This document shows, in pieces, positions 40,125 through 48,924 of a stretch of 64,000 nucleotides of DNA. The number at the start of each line of letters is the position of its first letter. Within the stretch, counting starts at the first letter, position 1. A program made the position numbers and the translations under genes. The DNA comes from CAG-177 sp964587915 (GTDB taxonomy: Bacteria; Bacillota; Clostridia; Oscillospirales; Acutalibacteraceae). The notes under the pieces were generated by a model. The model was not told where the DNA came from, searched no databases, and saw nothing but the letters and a program-made list of their open reading frames with translations. The DNA lies in assembly GCA_964587915.1 (NCBI GenBank), contig CAZPMK010000002.1, forward strand, positions 62,001-126,000. Direction: 5' to 3'.

Positions 40125-41192
40125 TTACCTCCGTATGCTTTTGATTTTTTCGATTATGTGAATAAGTGCATCCATTCTCGGACAGTAGCCGTCAAGCCGG
40201 TTGTAAAGACTTCTGTATCTTTTACAGCCCGAACCGCAAATTGATTTTACGGGACATTCGGGACACAGCCGATTTTCAGGCTCCGTATGCTCAAAAAAGC
40301 GGCGAAGTCCGTCACAGCTCAAAATATCTTCAACGGATGCCGTGTTTATGTTAAGACATTCAAATTCATCCAAGCAGTAGAAGTCGCACGGATAGCAGGT
40401 GCCGTCCGCCTCAACAACAAGCTGAGCGTTGCATCTGCCGCTTGCACCGCATTGCTCTGCTCTGCCCGTGGTCAAAAGCGACAGAATGTTGTCAAAATCT
40501 CTTATGTACATTCTTTCACCGTTGTTTACTGCGGAAAACCAGCGGTTGAAAAGTCTTTTTTGAAAGCGTGCAAGCTCCTTTGCTCCGAGACTGTATTCTG
40601 ATTTTTCTCCTCCGAGAGGATCGAGACAGTATATCGGCTGAACGTCTCTGAAATCGTTTTCAATATAAAAATCAAAAAGCTCCGAGGCGTCGGTATCTGC
40701 GGTAATTACGGAAAGAATGTTAAAGTCAACACCATGCTTGCGTAAAAGCTCGATTCCGTTCATTGCCTTGTCAAAGGATTCGGAGCGGTATTTGTCGTGC
40801 AGAGGCTTTTTGCCGTCAAGAGAAACGCCGACAAGAAAATTATTCCGTTTGAAAAATTCGCAGAATTCATCATTCAACAGAGTGCCGTTTGTCTGTATCG
40901 ACCAATTGAAAGAGCCGCCGCGAGCTTTCAGATTTTCGGCAAGTGATACAAACCCCTCAAAAAACCGGAGTCCCGCAAGCAAGGGCTCTCCGCCTTGAAA
41001 CATGAACGAAATAACGGAATCCTCTTTGCAAAAGGTAACAACCCTTCGGATGAGATTTTCCGCCGTGTCCATGCTCATGCTTCCCGTGCCCGAAACGCTG
41101 CGAGAGCTTGCTTCGTCACGGTAAAAGCAGTATCGGCAATTGAGATTGCAGGCTGATGAAGCAGGTTTTACCAGAACGGTCATGTTTCGCAT
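40125..41192 (-). CDS. Anaerobic sulfatase-maturating enzyme (radical SAM/SPASM)
   Basis: 355 residues. The radical SAM cluster motif is CNLNCRYC (Cys15/19/22). SPASM cysteines follow in the C-terminal half (CGASGRCNAQ, CYPCDFYCLDEF, CPECPVKSICGSGCKR). It has the anSME stretches FMFQGGEPLLAGLRFF and WSIQTNGTLL. It oxidises the active-site Cys of sulfatases to formylglycine without oxygen. First gene of a two-gene unit with its target sulfatase. The gap to the divergent neighbour is only 38 bases, so its promoter must overlap that region. Ribosome site AGAGG. Confidence 0.93.
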   Translation of the reverse strand: MRNMTVLVKPASSACNLNCRYCFYRDEASSRSVSGTGSMSMDTAENLIRRVVTFCKEDSVISFMFQGGEPLLAGLRFFEGFVSLAENLKARGGSFNWSIQTNGTLLNDEFCEFFKRNNFLVGVSLDGKKPLHDKYRSESFDKAMNGIELLRKHGVDFNILSVITADTDASELFDFYIENDFRDVQPIYCLDPLGGEKSEYSLGAKELARFQKRLFNRWFSAVNNGERMYIRDFDNILSLLTTGRAEQCGASGRCNAQLVVEADGTCYPCDFYCLDEFECLNINTASVEDILSCDGLRRFFEHTEPENRLCPECPVKSICGSGCKRYRSLYNRLDGYCPRMDALIHIIEKIKSIRR

Positions 41193-41230
41193 AAAAATAC
41201 CTCTTTTGTTAAACCTAAATCGGGTGATGA

Positions 41231-41635
41231 ATGTTGAAACGCAAAACGATTGAATATATCACGGCTTTCGGGATTGGTGCGTATCTTTACGGCGGCATTG
41301 AGGTCGTCGCAAGAGGATATACACATTGGACAATGGCATTGACGGGCGGAGCGGTGATGCTCCTGTTTATGCTCATAAACCGAACAAAAGGGATAAATAT
41401 ATTTCTCCGCTGTCTGCTCGGTGCGTTTGTGATAACAAGCCTCGAATTTTCCGTGGGAATGATAGTGAATGTACGCCTCGGCTGGAATGTATGGGATTAT
41501 TCGGATAAGCCGCTGAATGTCATGGGACAGATATGCCCGTTGTTTTCGGCAGGTTGGTACGCCGTGAGTCTGCCCGCCTTTGTTCTGTGTACCGCCGTTG
41601 AAAACAGGCTCAGCTCGCCGAAATATACTTTTTGA
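41231..41635 (+). CDS. Small integral membrane protein, ABC_trans_CmpB (DUF1113-like) family
   Basis: 134 residues with about four hydrophobic helices and the signature GWNVWDYSDKPLNVMGQICPLFSAGWY, found in 'putative ABC-transporter type IV' membrane proteins of Firmicutes. The biochemical role is unknown. It is divergent from the anSME gene (38-base gap), and its last 26 bases overlap the 3' end of the convergent amidase gene. The ribosome site is weak (GGGTGATGA). Confidence 0.8.
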   Translation: MLKRKTIEYITAFGIGAYLYGGIEVVARGYTHWTMALTGGAVMLLFMLINRTKGINIFLRCLLGAFVITSLEFSVGMIVNVRLGWNVWDYSDKPLNVMGQICPLFSAGWYAVSLPAFVLCTAVENRLSSPKYTF

Positions 41636-44483
41636 TACCCTCTGCCGTCGCCTCGGCAAGAATATCTCTGTTTGCCGCATTTTGGAGTATCTGGCATTCA
41701 TCCGTGTTTGAAACAAAGCCGTATTCAATGAGCACGGCGGGGCATTCTTCAATTCTCGTCACGCGAAATGCGTAGAAGCTCGCACCTCTGCTGATTTTGC
41801 TCTTGAATTCTTCGGGCTTGTCCGCATATATTTTTGTTTTGTAAGCGGAAACTATGCTCTCATGGAGTGCTTTTGCAAGGGGCTGAGAATATGCACGGTA
41901 GTAGTAAGCGGAGGTTCCCATTGCCGAAGCGGTCGTGCTCGAATCACAATGCATTGAAATGAACATATCCGGCTCTTTGCTGCGTACCGCATCGTTTCTT
42001 TGAGTGTAGGATACCCATTTGTCCGTTGAACGGGTCATGAGTACCTTTGCTCCCTCTGCTTCAAGAAGGGATTTTACCTTTAATGCAACGGAAAGATTTA
42101 TGTTTTTCTCTTGACCGAAATCCGTTGAAGATACCGCACAGCCTGCACCGCCGTCGATTCCGCCGTGTCCGGGGTCGAGCATTATCGTATATCCGCTGAG
42201 TGATGACGAGGGCTTATGCTTAAAGGAAATAACAAGATTTCCGTTTTCGGAGTATTCGCAATGGAAACCGTAAAATTTTCCCTTTTGAGCAAGCTCGAGT
42301 GAAAGAGTTGCTTCGGCGGCGGATTTGTCAACACTCCATTTTCCGCCCTTTATAACCGAATTTACAAACGCCATATTTTCATCGGCTGAAACGGTATCGC
42401 TGAAAGTGATTTCAACACCCGTGCAGTTGAGAGAGGAAACGGTGACGTTTCTGCCGTTGTATGAGCCGTAGGTTTGACCCGTCAGTTTGATGTTGAAAAC
42501 AACGTTGCGGTTCATGTCAAGCTCAATTACGGTCTTTTCGGCATACGCCTTTGCACTGACAACTTTAATATTATTTTTAGGCATAATATAGCCGTCAACG
42601 ACCTTGAGGTGTGTTATGTTCCCCTCAATGCCCGATGCAAGGCGTTCGCTTCTCAGAAGCGGAACCTTAATTCCCGAGGCAAGAATATAATATGTATCGC
42701 CGTCATAGGTTGCACTGCCTTTTATGTAATCCGAAGTACCCTTGAGCAGGGGAGAGCAGTCGGGAACAGAGTAGGTTGCCGTGGTGTTGCCGGGATATAC
42801 CTCTACATAATCGTCCGTTATCTCGCATATTTTTGCCGTGCCGAGACCGTAGTTGCTTTTATAGCTGTATTTTTCGAGCAGTTCACCCTGTGCGGAGGAA
42901 GCCGATGAAGCAGTTTGAGATGTGCTCGATGACTGTGAAGAATCAACGGAAACAGTCGTTTGCTCCGAGGTGCGTTCCGTTGTTGCGGCACTCGAGGTTT
43001 CGGGGATAACGGGCGGCTGAATTTCATTTGCACTGACGCTGACACTTGCCCCCGTTTTGCTTTCGCTGAGTCCTTGATATTTTGCCGTTACCGTGTATTT
43101 TCCGAGCTTTTGAACGGAGGAAGTGCCGTTCGGAGTGGTAAGCTCTGCGGCAAAGGTGGTGAAATCGGAGTCACGGTCGGGTGAGGAATCATCCTCTCTC
43201 TCCGACTGAACGGCTTTCATCGTATATGTTTTGCCGTTAAATTCAACGCTTACGGAAGCACTCTTGTGAGCAACCGCCGAAACCTGAACGAGCATACCGC
43301 CGGGAACGGAAATATCCTCCGAGGGAGCTACGCTTTTGAGCAGCTTAATCTTATATGTAACATTATATGTATAGGACTTGCCCTTGTGCTCGAATTTAAT
43401 TGTGTTTTTTCCGACCTTTAGGTTGCAGTCAACCGAAAAATCACCCGTTTTCGCAACGTTCAGTTTTTTACCGTTGCACGTAAGGTCGTATGCAGGACTG
43501 CTTGTACCTCTGAAGGTTACGGTGGATTGTTCAACAGTAAATGTTGTTTTGGAATAATTAGACACAGAAAATTCTTTGTCAAGCAGATATGTGTCACGCT
43601 TTTTTATGTAGTTCAAAACAATTTCCGCCGCAGTACCGCTTGCCGATTCGATATCTTCAAAGGGATAAAACGCAAGAGCACGGCAAAGAGACATATCTGC
43701 GGAGCGTGAAATCGAGGAAACGGTATCCGATGCCTTTTGAGTAGTAAAGGCTTTGAGTCCCTTTACGCAATGGCACATCCATACGGGCGATGCCGTTTCG
43801 TTCCATGCCGTTTGAGCATTCTTAAAAAGCTCCGAGCCGGAGGAATCATTGCTCTGCTGAACAACAAAAACAAAATCGGATTTTCCGCTTTCGATAACCG
43901 CTTTAAGCTCCGATGATATATTTGAACAGTAGACGGGCTCGATTCCCGTTTCGGTTGCAGGGTCAACAGCTTTGATTTTATCGTAAAGCTCCGAAATTTT
44001 TGTCGGATAATCGCTTATTGTTTCATCGAGATTTGAAAGAATTACAAAATCCGCATTGTTGTCCCTCAGAAAAGCCAAAAGGTCATTGCCGCCGCTTGAA
44101 GCATCGGCACGAACGCCCGTGTATATTCCTGCAGTTTTTGCGGCGTTCATAAGAACGGAAACGGCATAGGAATTGCTTTGAGTGAAATCAATTATTGCGG
44201 TGTTAAAGCCGTAGGAGTCGAGCTTTGAAACGGTATTTGCCGTATCCTCGGTGACATTCTCCATAAGTATCGCAACGGGCTGATCGGGCTTTTGCGTTTT
44301 GGGCCTTGCAACAGCGGGTACTGCCGTCGTGCTTTCTGTTTGTGTCTGAGAGGTTGCGGATTCGTCCGAAAAATGATTTTTGAGTGCGGAAAATCTGCCC
44401 GTTGCCGCCATAAAAGCAACGAGGGAAGCCAAAATTACGGCAATGAAAATCACCGTTATTGTTATCGCCTTGTTTTTTTTCAT
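41610..44483 (-). CDS. N-acetylmuramoyl-L-alanine amidase, large multidomain surface protein
   Basis: 957 residues. An N-terminal signal anchor (ITITVIFIAVILASLVAFMA) and a Ser/Thr-rich linker are followed at ~70-300 by a TIM-barrel-like segment similar to GHL10 proteins (KLDSYGFNTAIIDF). Then come Ig-like or cadherin-like strands with a Ser/Thr linker near 500-545, an AMIN-like region, and a C-terminal Amidase_3 domain (~775-957: IMLDPGHGGIDGGAG, FISMHCDSS, ECPAVLIEYGFVSN) with Zn ligands His and Glu. It cleaves the amide bond between MurNAc and the stem peptide. ATG at 44483 has CGGAG at 8 bases; the GTG before it is rejected. 20 bases behind the GHL10 gene. Confidence 0.9.
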   Translation of the reverse strand: MKKNKAITITVIFIAVILASLVAFMAATGRFSALKNHFSDESATSQTQTESTTAVPAVARPKTQKPDQPVAILMENVTEDTANTVSKLDSYGFNTAIIDFTQSNSYAVSVLMNAAKTAGIYTGVRADASSGGNDLLAFLRDNNADFVILSNLDETISDYPTKISELYDKIKAVDPATETGIEPVYCSNISSELKAVIESGKSDFVFVVQQSNDSSGSELFKNAQTAWNETASPVWMCHCVKGLKAFTTQKASDTVSSISRSADMSLCRALAFYPFEDIESASGTAAEIVLNYIKKRDTYLLDKEFSVSNYSKTTFTVEQSTVTFRGTSSPAYDLTCNGKKLNVAKTGDFSVDCNLKVGKNTIKFEHKGKSYTYNVTYKIKLLKSVAPSEDISVPGGMLVQVSAVAHKSASVSVEFNGKTYTMKAVQSEREDDSSPDRDSDFTTFAAELTTPNGTSSVQKLGKYTVTAKYQGLSESKTGASVSVSANEIQPPVIPETSSAATTERTSEQTTVSVDSSQSSSTSQTASSASSAQGELLEKYSYKSNYGLGTAKICEITDDYVEVYPGNTTATYSVPDCSPLLKGTSDYIKGSATYDGDTYYILASGIKVPLLRSERLASGIEGNITHLKVVDGYIMPKNNIKVVSAKAYAEKTVIELDMNRNVVFNIKLTGQTYGSYNGRNVTVSSLNCTGVEITFSDTVSADENMAFVNSVIKGGKWSVDKSAAEATLSLELAQKGKFYGFHCEYSENGNLVISFKHKPSSSLSGYTIMLDPGHGGIDGGAGCAVSSTDFGQEKNINLSVALKVKSLLEAEGAKVLMTRSTDKWVSYTQRNDAVRSKEPDMFISMHCDSSTTASAMGTSAYYYRAYSQPLAKALHESIVSAYKTKIYADKPEEFKSKISRGASFYAFRVTRIEECPAVLIEYGFVSNTDECQILQNAANRDILAEATAEGIKKYISAS

Positions 44484-44503
44484 CACTTTTTCTCCGTTTT
44501 GAC

Positions 44504-45907
44504 TCAGCTCTGTTCATTCATGTATGCTTTAAGCTGCTTCATTTCATTTGCACAGCCGCTTCTTGTGAGGTCGGAATAAGAATAAACAACGAATCCGCCG
44601 TAATTCTTGTTTGCGGTGATGCTTTTTGCCTGCCGCAGGAGAATATCGCTGTTTTCGAGCCATTCTCTTGAGCCCGAGCCTGCGTATTTATCCTCGGTTC
44701 CGCATTTGTATGCACCGATTCCGCAAAGGAGACGGACATTTTTACTGCGAGGAAGCCGTGCCCATTCGGAAAGCACGGTGTTAAACGCAAATTTTTCATG
44801 CTCGAAGCCGAAATATATCTGCGGTATGATCATATCCGCATAGCCGTCCGCTGATAGCCACAGCTCACAGTCGGCATAGAGCGTATTGCGGTTTTTTTCG
44901 ATATCTGCGGCGGGACTTATGCTGAATGTCAGCGAGGAATCATGAGCCTTGACCGCCGAATAGAGCGAGGAAACAAAAGCGTTTACGCTCGAAATACGCC
45001 AATCCTTGAGACTCAATTTTCCTCCGCCGGCGAGATAATCGGAGTATTGCTTTTTGTCAATTGCTTCATCGGTGGACGGATAGAAATAATCGTCAATGTG
45101 TATGCCGTCAATGTCATATTTTCCGATGATTTCTTTTACGCCCTTTATTATGCTTGCGTGAACGGAGGTGCTTGCCGGATTATAGTAAATTCCGTTTGAA
45201 AGAATGCAAACATCGCCGTTCGGATTTCCTGCATCGAGAATTGCTTTTGCGGGATTCTTTTCGCTGAGAAGAGACGGGTCATTTTTGTGCGAAACACGGA
45301 ACGGATTTATCCAGCCGTGAACGGAAACGCCGTATTTTTTCGCACTTGAAAGAAGAATTGCAAACGGGTCGTAGGAGAGAGAACCGCCCTCCTTGCCCGC
45401 TATGTAAGCCGAATAGGGATAGATATCCGATTTATAAAAAGCATCGGAAAAGGCTATCATGTGAACGAAAGCCGTGTTGAATCCGTAATCGCTGATATTC
45501 TTGAACATTTTGTCCGTTGCGGCTCGGTATTCCTCCGCCGTTTTACCCGATGCACTCGGATGGTCGTAGCAGGATATCCATATGCCGTATATATTTTTGC
45601 TTTGAGTCGGCTTTACCGCTTGAGTAACGGGAGTCGTTACGGTGGTGACGGGCTTTGTCATGCCGTTTTTGCGTGTGGTCGGGATTTGAAATGCCGACGA
45701 AGAAATAACGCTTGCCGTGCTTTGGAAAACGGATTCCGTTTCGCTCATCGGAACGTCATACGGCGGCGGCTCGTCAAATTCACCTGCGGTGTAGGGCTCG
45801 GTATGTGATGACGACACGGAAAAGCCCGCAGTGTCAATGGCTTTGGGTTGACATCCGCAGAGTATAAGAGATATAATAAGTGCCGACAAAATAATTTTAA
45901 TTTTCAT
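44504..45907 (-). CDS. Family 10 glycosyl hydrolase-like lipoprotein (GHL10/DUF187)
   Basis: 467 residues. A lipoprotein signal (IISLILCGCQ, lipidated Cys19) and a Ser/Thr linker are followed by the GHL10 barrel at ~105-460: GIWISCYDHPSASGKTAEEY, YGFNTAFVHM, GVSVHGWINPFRV, DGIHIDDYFYPS, YADMIIPQIYFGFEHE. The GHL10 group includes bacterial wall-associated glycosidases and the glycosidase-like domain of sporulation and division proteins; its bond specificity here is unknown. It is anchored on the outer face of the membrane. First gene of a pair with the amidase, so both probably remodel peptidoglycan. Ribosome site GAGGAT. Confidence 0.9.
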   Translation of the reverse strand: MKIKIILSALIISLILCGCQPKAIDTAGFSVSSSHTEPYTAGEFDEPPPYDVPMSETESVFQSTASVISSSAFQIPTTRKNGMTKPVTTVTTPVTQAVKPTQSKNIYGIWISCYDHPSASGKTAEEYRAATDKMFKNISDYGFNTAFVHMIAFSDAFYKSDIYPYSAYIAGKEGGSLSYDPFAILLSSAKKYGVSVHGWINPFRVSHKNDPSLLSEKNPAKAILDAGNPNGDVCILSNGIYYNPASTSVHASIIKGVKEIIGKYDIDGIHIDDYFYPSTDEAIDKKQYSDYLAGGGKLSLKDWRISSVNAFVSSLYSAVKAHDSSLTFSISPAADIEKNRNTLYADCELWLSADGYADMIIPQIYFGFEHEKFAFNTVLSEWARLPRSKNVRLLCGIGAYKCGTEDKYAGSGSREWLENSDILLRQAKSITANKNYGGFVVYSYSDLTRSGCANEMKQLKAYMNEQS

Positions 45908-45920
45908 TTTTATCCTCTTA

Positions 45921-46024
45921 GCCGCAAAGCACCGAAAACACGCTGTTAAGTATTTGCCGACAAGCCGTTAGGTGCGATTCGGTCAGTAATTACTACGGGC
46001 GGGTTCGGATATGTCGGTTGCGGC
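45921..46024. repeat. Intergenic repeat, relative of the 11.8-kb element
   Basis: Bounded by GCCGCAA (45921-45927) and TTGCGGC (46018-46024). Bases 45921-45950 match the minus strand of 11821-11851 (about 29 of 31), and 45999-46015 match 11804-11820 (14 of 17), with ~50 extra bases between. The 162-base gap holds no gene. Confidence 0.55.
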
Positions 46025-46069
46025 AGGCCTAAAGTTTATACAAAATTATATTGAGATGAGGTTCCGAAA

Positions 46070-46354
46070 ATGCTCTTATATACTGAACTTGCTTTGATTT
46101 ATTTTGCTTTGATATCGTTTGTCGCCGTTGCGGTGACAATAAAAGACAAAAGAGCCGCAGTCAAGGGGAAGTTTCGTGTTCCCGAGGCAACGCTGATGTT
46201 CATCGGTCTTTGCGGCGGAGCAACCGCCATGCTCATAACGATGAAGATCATACGACACAAAACGAAGCACTTAAAATTTATGGTCGGCTTGCCCTTGGAA
46301 ATAACTCTCCATGTCGCACTTGTGTGTGCGATAGCTTGGCTGCGGCTGAATTAA
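46070..46354 (+). CDS. DUF1294 family small membrane protein
   Basis: 94 residues with three hydrophobic helices. The family pattern DKRAA, then RVPEATLMFIGLCGGATAML, a basic HKTKHLKFMVGLPL loop and a final helix all match DUF1294, a common membrane protein of unknown function. Ribosome site GAGG. It faces the convergent ECF transporter gene 14 bases away, with no clear terminator between them. Confidence 0.88.
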   Translation: MLLYTELALIYFALISFVAVAVTIKDKRAAVKGKFRVPEATLMFIGLCGGATAMLITMKIIRHKTKHLKFMVGLPLEITLHVALVCAIAWLRLN

Positions 46355-46368
46355 ACCTTGACAAAAGG

Positions 46369-46962
46369 TTAGATTTTGGTTTTTACCTTTCTGAGTGCAT
46401 TGCTGACGGGTACTCCGATAAGAATACCTACGGCAATTTCAACAACCGCATTTATACCGAATGCGGCAATAATATATTTTGTGAGACCGCCGAAGCTGGT
46501 TGCACCGAGTCCTATTTCGGAGCTGTAGAAAAGGTAAATTCCGCCCATTACGAGAGCGGTGTTGCATACACAGCAGCATACAGCCGCAACGCCGGAAGCA
46601 AGATTGCGTTTGCCGTGCTTTGATATGAGCGAGAATATCGCACCTGCCGCAAGACCTGCAAGAACTCTCGGAATGAGAGCAACGAGCGGATTTCTGAAAA
46701 TGATGCCCTCAAGCGGACTCGGGGGTGCAAGAACCGCTTTGATTATGCAGGTTACGCCCCATACTCCGCCGAGTACGGCACCGCCCTTGGCTCCGAGAAC
46801 GCAAGCTCCGATTATGACGGGAATGTGCAAAAGCGTGATACTCAGCGCACCGTAGCTGATGTATCCGATATACGGCACAAAGGTCATTGCGATTATCAGC
46901 GCACTCAAAAGAGCAAGCTGAGCGATGGTGAGATTTTTTCCTGCTGTTGATTTTTTTGACAT
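46369..46962 (-). CDS. ECF transporter S component, probably pantothenate (PanT-like)
   Basis: 197 residues, about six hydrophobic helices, substrate-binding S subunit of an energy-coupling factor vitamin importer. Stretches such as LALLSALIIAMTFVPYIGYI, ALSITLLHIPVIIGACVLG and FRNPLVALIPRVLAGLAAGA are typical of this family. ATG at 46962 follows AAGGAGG; an upstream in-frame start at 47073 would add 37 polar residues and has no ribosome site. It is directly downstream of the type III pantothenate kinase gene, so pantothenate is the likely ligand. The shared T, A and A' subunits are not in the window. The 114-base gap to coaX shows only a small hairpin. Confidence 0.88.
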   Translation of the reverse strand: MSKKSTAGKNLTIAQLALLSALIIAMTFVPYIGYISYGALSITLLHIPVIIGACVLGAKGGAVLGGVWGVTCIIKAVLAPPSPLEGIIFRNPLVALIPRVLAGLAAGAIFSLISKHGKRNLASGVAAVCCCVCNTALVMGGIYLFYSSEIGLGATSFGGLTKYIIAAFGINAVVEIAVGILIGVPVSNALRKVKTKI

Positions 46963-47076
46963 ATATATTCCTCCTTGCTGCTGCCCCTTTGAAACCGTGC
47001 TTCCTGATTTCTTTTCGGGTGCAACGCAAAAATAAGCAATATTATTTGAGAGAATGTCGCTTTTCGGCGGCATATT

Positions 47077-47850
47077 TTATTTTTTGTTGTTCTTTTCGTA
47101 GAGAACCTTGAGACCGTAAAGTATCAATTCACCGTTATATACGATATCCCTCTTGCAGCTCTTTACAAGGTCTTTGGCAAGTCCGCCCGTGGCAACGGTG
47201 GTCATGACGGTATCCCCAAGCTCTGCCTCGAGCTTTTCGCAAAGACCGTCTATCATGCCCGCAAAGCCGAAAACCGTGCCCGATTGCATTGAATCAACGG
47301 AATTTTTGCCTATCGCTCTTGCAGGAGTTTTGAGGCTGATGTTGGGAAGCTGTGAAGTTTTTGCGGAAAGAGCATCAAGGGATATGCCGATTCCCGGAGC
47401 AATTGCACAGCCGCAGAATGAACCGTTTTTATCAATCACGCTGATTTTGCTTGCCGTTCCGAGGTCGATAACGAGACAGGGGAGCGGATACAATGCCGCC
47501 GCACCGACTGCGCCTGCAAGCAAGTCCGCACCGAGCTGAGCGGGATTGTCTATGAGAATGTTCATGCCCGTTTTTATCCCGGGTCCGAGCATCATCGGAG
47601 TACAGCCCGTAACAAGCTGTACCGCCGCACTTACGGCAGGGGAAAGCTCGGGAACAACGCTGCTTATCGCCGCAGAATCAAAAGCACTGAGCGGTGTGCC
47701 GTAAAGTGAGAAAAGCTGTTTGAATTCTATTGCATATTCGTCTGGCGTTTTGGAACGGTCGGTGGATATTCTCGATACGAATATCAGCTCGTCACCGTCG
47801 TAAGTACCCAAGGTGATGTTGGTATTACCTATATCTATGGCTAAAAACAT
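47077..47850 (-). CDS. coaX: Type III pantothenate kinase
   Basis: 257 residues, ASKHA-fold kinase for the first step of CoA synthesis (pantothenate to 4'-phosphopantothenate). Motifs are AIDIGNTNITLGTYDG (phosphate 1), QLGADLLAGAVGA, VIDLGTASKISVID and ALSAKTSQLPNI. The ATG at 47850 has AAAGGATG at the right distance; an ATG at 47859 lies inside that site. Type III enzymes are not feedback-inhibited by CoA, so pantothenate uptake by the next gene may be the control point. Confidence 0.94.
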   Translation of the reverse strand: MFLAIDIGNTNITLGTYDGDELIFVSRISTDRSKTPDEYAIEFKQLFSLYGTPLSAFDSAAISSVVPELSPAVSAAVQLVTGCTPMMLGPGIKTGMNILIDNPAQLGADLLAGAVGAAALYPLPCLVIDLGTASKISVIDKNGSFCGCAIAPGIGISLDALSAKTSQLPNISLKTPARAIGKNSVDSMQSGTVFGFAGMIDGLCEKLEAELGDTVMTTVATGGLAKDLVKSCKRDIVYNGELILYGLKVLYEKNNKK

Positions 47851-47894
47851 AACAGTCATCCTTTGTCTGAGAAATTGATATTTGTATTTATTTA

Positions 47895-47923
47895 ATTATA
47901 CCCCATACTGATATAAAAAGCAA
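47895..47923 (-). promoter_or_regulatory. Promoter of coaX
   Basis: Minus strand: TTGCTT (47918-47923), 17-base spacer, TATAAT (47895-47900). Back to back with the promoter of the radical SAM gene. Confidence 0.7.
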
Positions 47924-47935
47924 ATAAAAAATATC

Positions 47936-47963
47936 TTGCTTTTGTTAAATATAGTTGTATAAT
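47936..47963 (+). promoter_or_regulatory. Promoter of the radical SAM gene
   Basis: TTGCTT (47936-47941), 16-base spacer, TATAAT (47958-47963). Confidence 0.6.
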
Positions 47964-47994
47964 GTATATATATTTTATGAACGGAGTGAAGAAA

Positions 47995-48873
47995 ATGAAC
48001 TGCACCGCTTGTCCGAGAGGCTGTAACGCCGACAGAGACACGGGTACGGGAGTGTGCGGAGTCGGGAATGAATATATCGTTGCGAGAGCGGCACCGCATT
48101 ATTGGGAGGAGCCGTACATAAGCGGAGAAAAGGGCTCGGGAACGGTGTTCTTTTCGGGCTGTAATCTTCGCTGTGTTTTTTGTCAGAATTACGAGGTCAG
48201 CCGTGCCGATTGCGGAAAAGCGGTAAGCGAGAAACAGCTCATGCGAATTTTTGACGCTCTTGTTGAAAAGGGCGTACATAACATTAACCTTGTCACTCCG
48301 ACCCATTATGCTCCGATGCTTGCGAAAACGCTTGAAAAATACCGTTCTCCCGTGCCGATAGTGTATAATTCCTCGGGCTACGAAAGCGTTGAAACGCTGA
48401 AAATGCTTGACGGACTTGTAGATATTTATCTCCCCGACATCAAATATTTTGATTCCGAGCCGTCGGCAAAATATTCGGGAGCACCGGACTACTTTGAATT
48501 TGCTTCAAAGGCGGTGCTTGAAATGTACAGGCAGACGGGAAATCTTGTTGTCGGTGATGACGGGACGGCAAAAAAAGGCTTGCTGATTCGTCATCTTGTG
48601 CTCCCCGGCAATATCTCACAAACGATAAAAATATTCTCATGGATTGCCGAAAATCTGTCCGACGAAACATACATAAGCCTTATGCGGCAATATGTTCCCT
48701 ACGGAAAAGCAAAGGAAATGCCGCCTCTGAACAGACGGCTGACCGACAGGGAATATTCAATAGTAAAGAAGAAAATTCTTGCTCTCGGCTTTGAAAACTG
48801 CTGTTTTCAGAGTAAATCGGCGGCGGAGGAAATATTTATTCCTGATTTTAATCTTCAAGGTGTTGACCTTTAA
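47995..48873 (+). CDS. Radical SAM protein, PflX-like (COG1313)
   Basis: 292 residues. An N-terminal cysteine cluster (NCTACPRGCNADRDTGTGVCG) precedes the radical SAM motif GCNLRCVFCQNY. Conserved downstream stretches are NINLVTPTHYAP, VDIYLPDIKYF, GLLIRHLVLPGNI and MRQYVPYGKA. The family is related to pyruvate formate-lyase activase, but its target is not established. The start at 47995 follows CGGAGTG; an upstream in-frame ATG at 47962 lies in the -10 box and is rejected. Confidence 0.88.
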   Translation: MNCTACPRGCNADRDTGTGVCGVGNEYIVARAAPHYWEEPYISGEKGSGTVFFSGCNLRCVFCQNYEVSRADCGKAVSEKQLMRIFDALVEKGVHNINLVTPTHYAPMLAKTLEKYRSPVPIVYNSSGYESVETLKMLDGLVDIYLPDIKYFDSEPSAKYSGAPDYFEFASKAVLEMYRQTGNLVVGDDGTAKKGLLIRHLVLPGNISQTIKIFSWIAENLSDETYISLMRQYVPYGKAKEMPPLNRRLTDREYSIVKKKILALGFENCCFQSKSAAEEIFIPDFNLQGVDL

Positions 48874-48924
48874 TGAAAATTTTGCTAAAGTATTAACAAA
48901 CAATAAGATTCGGAGGAAAAAGCA

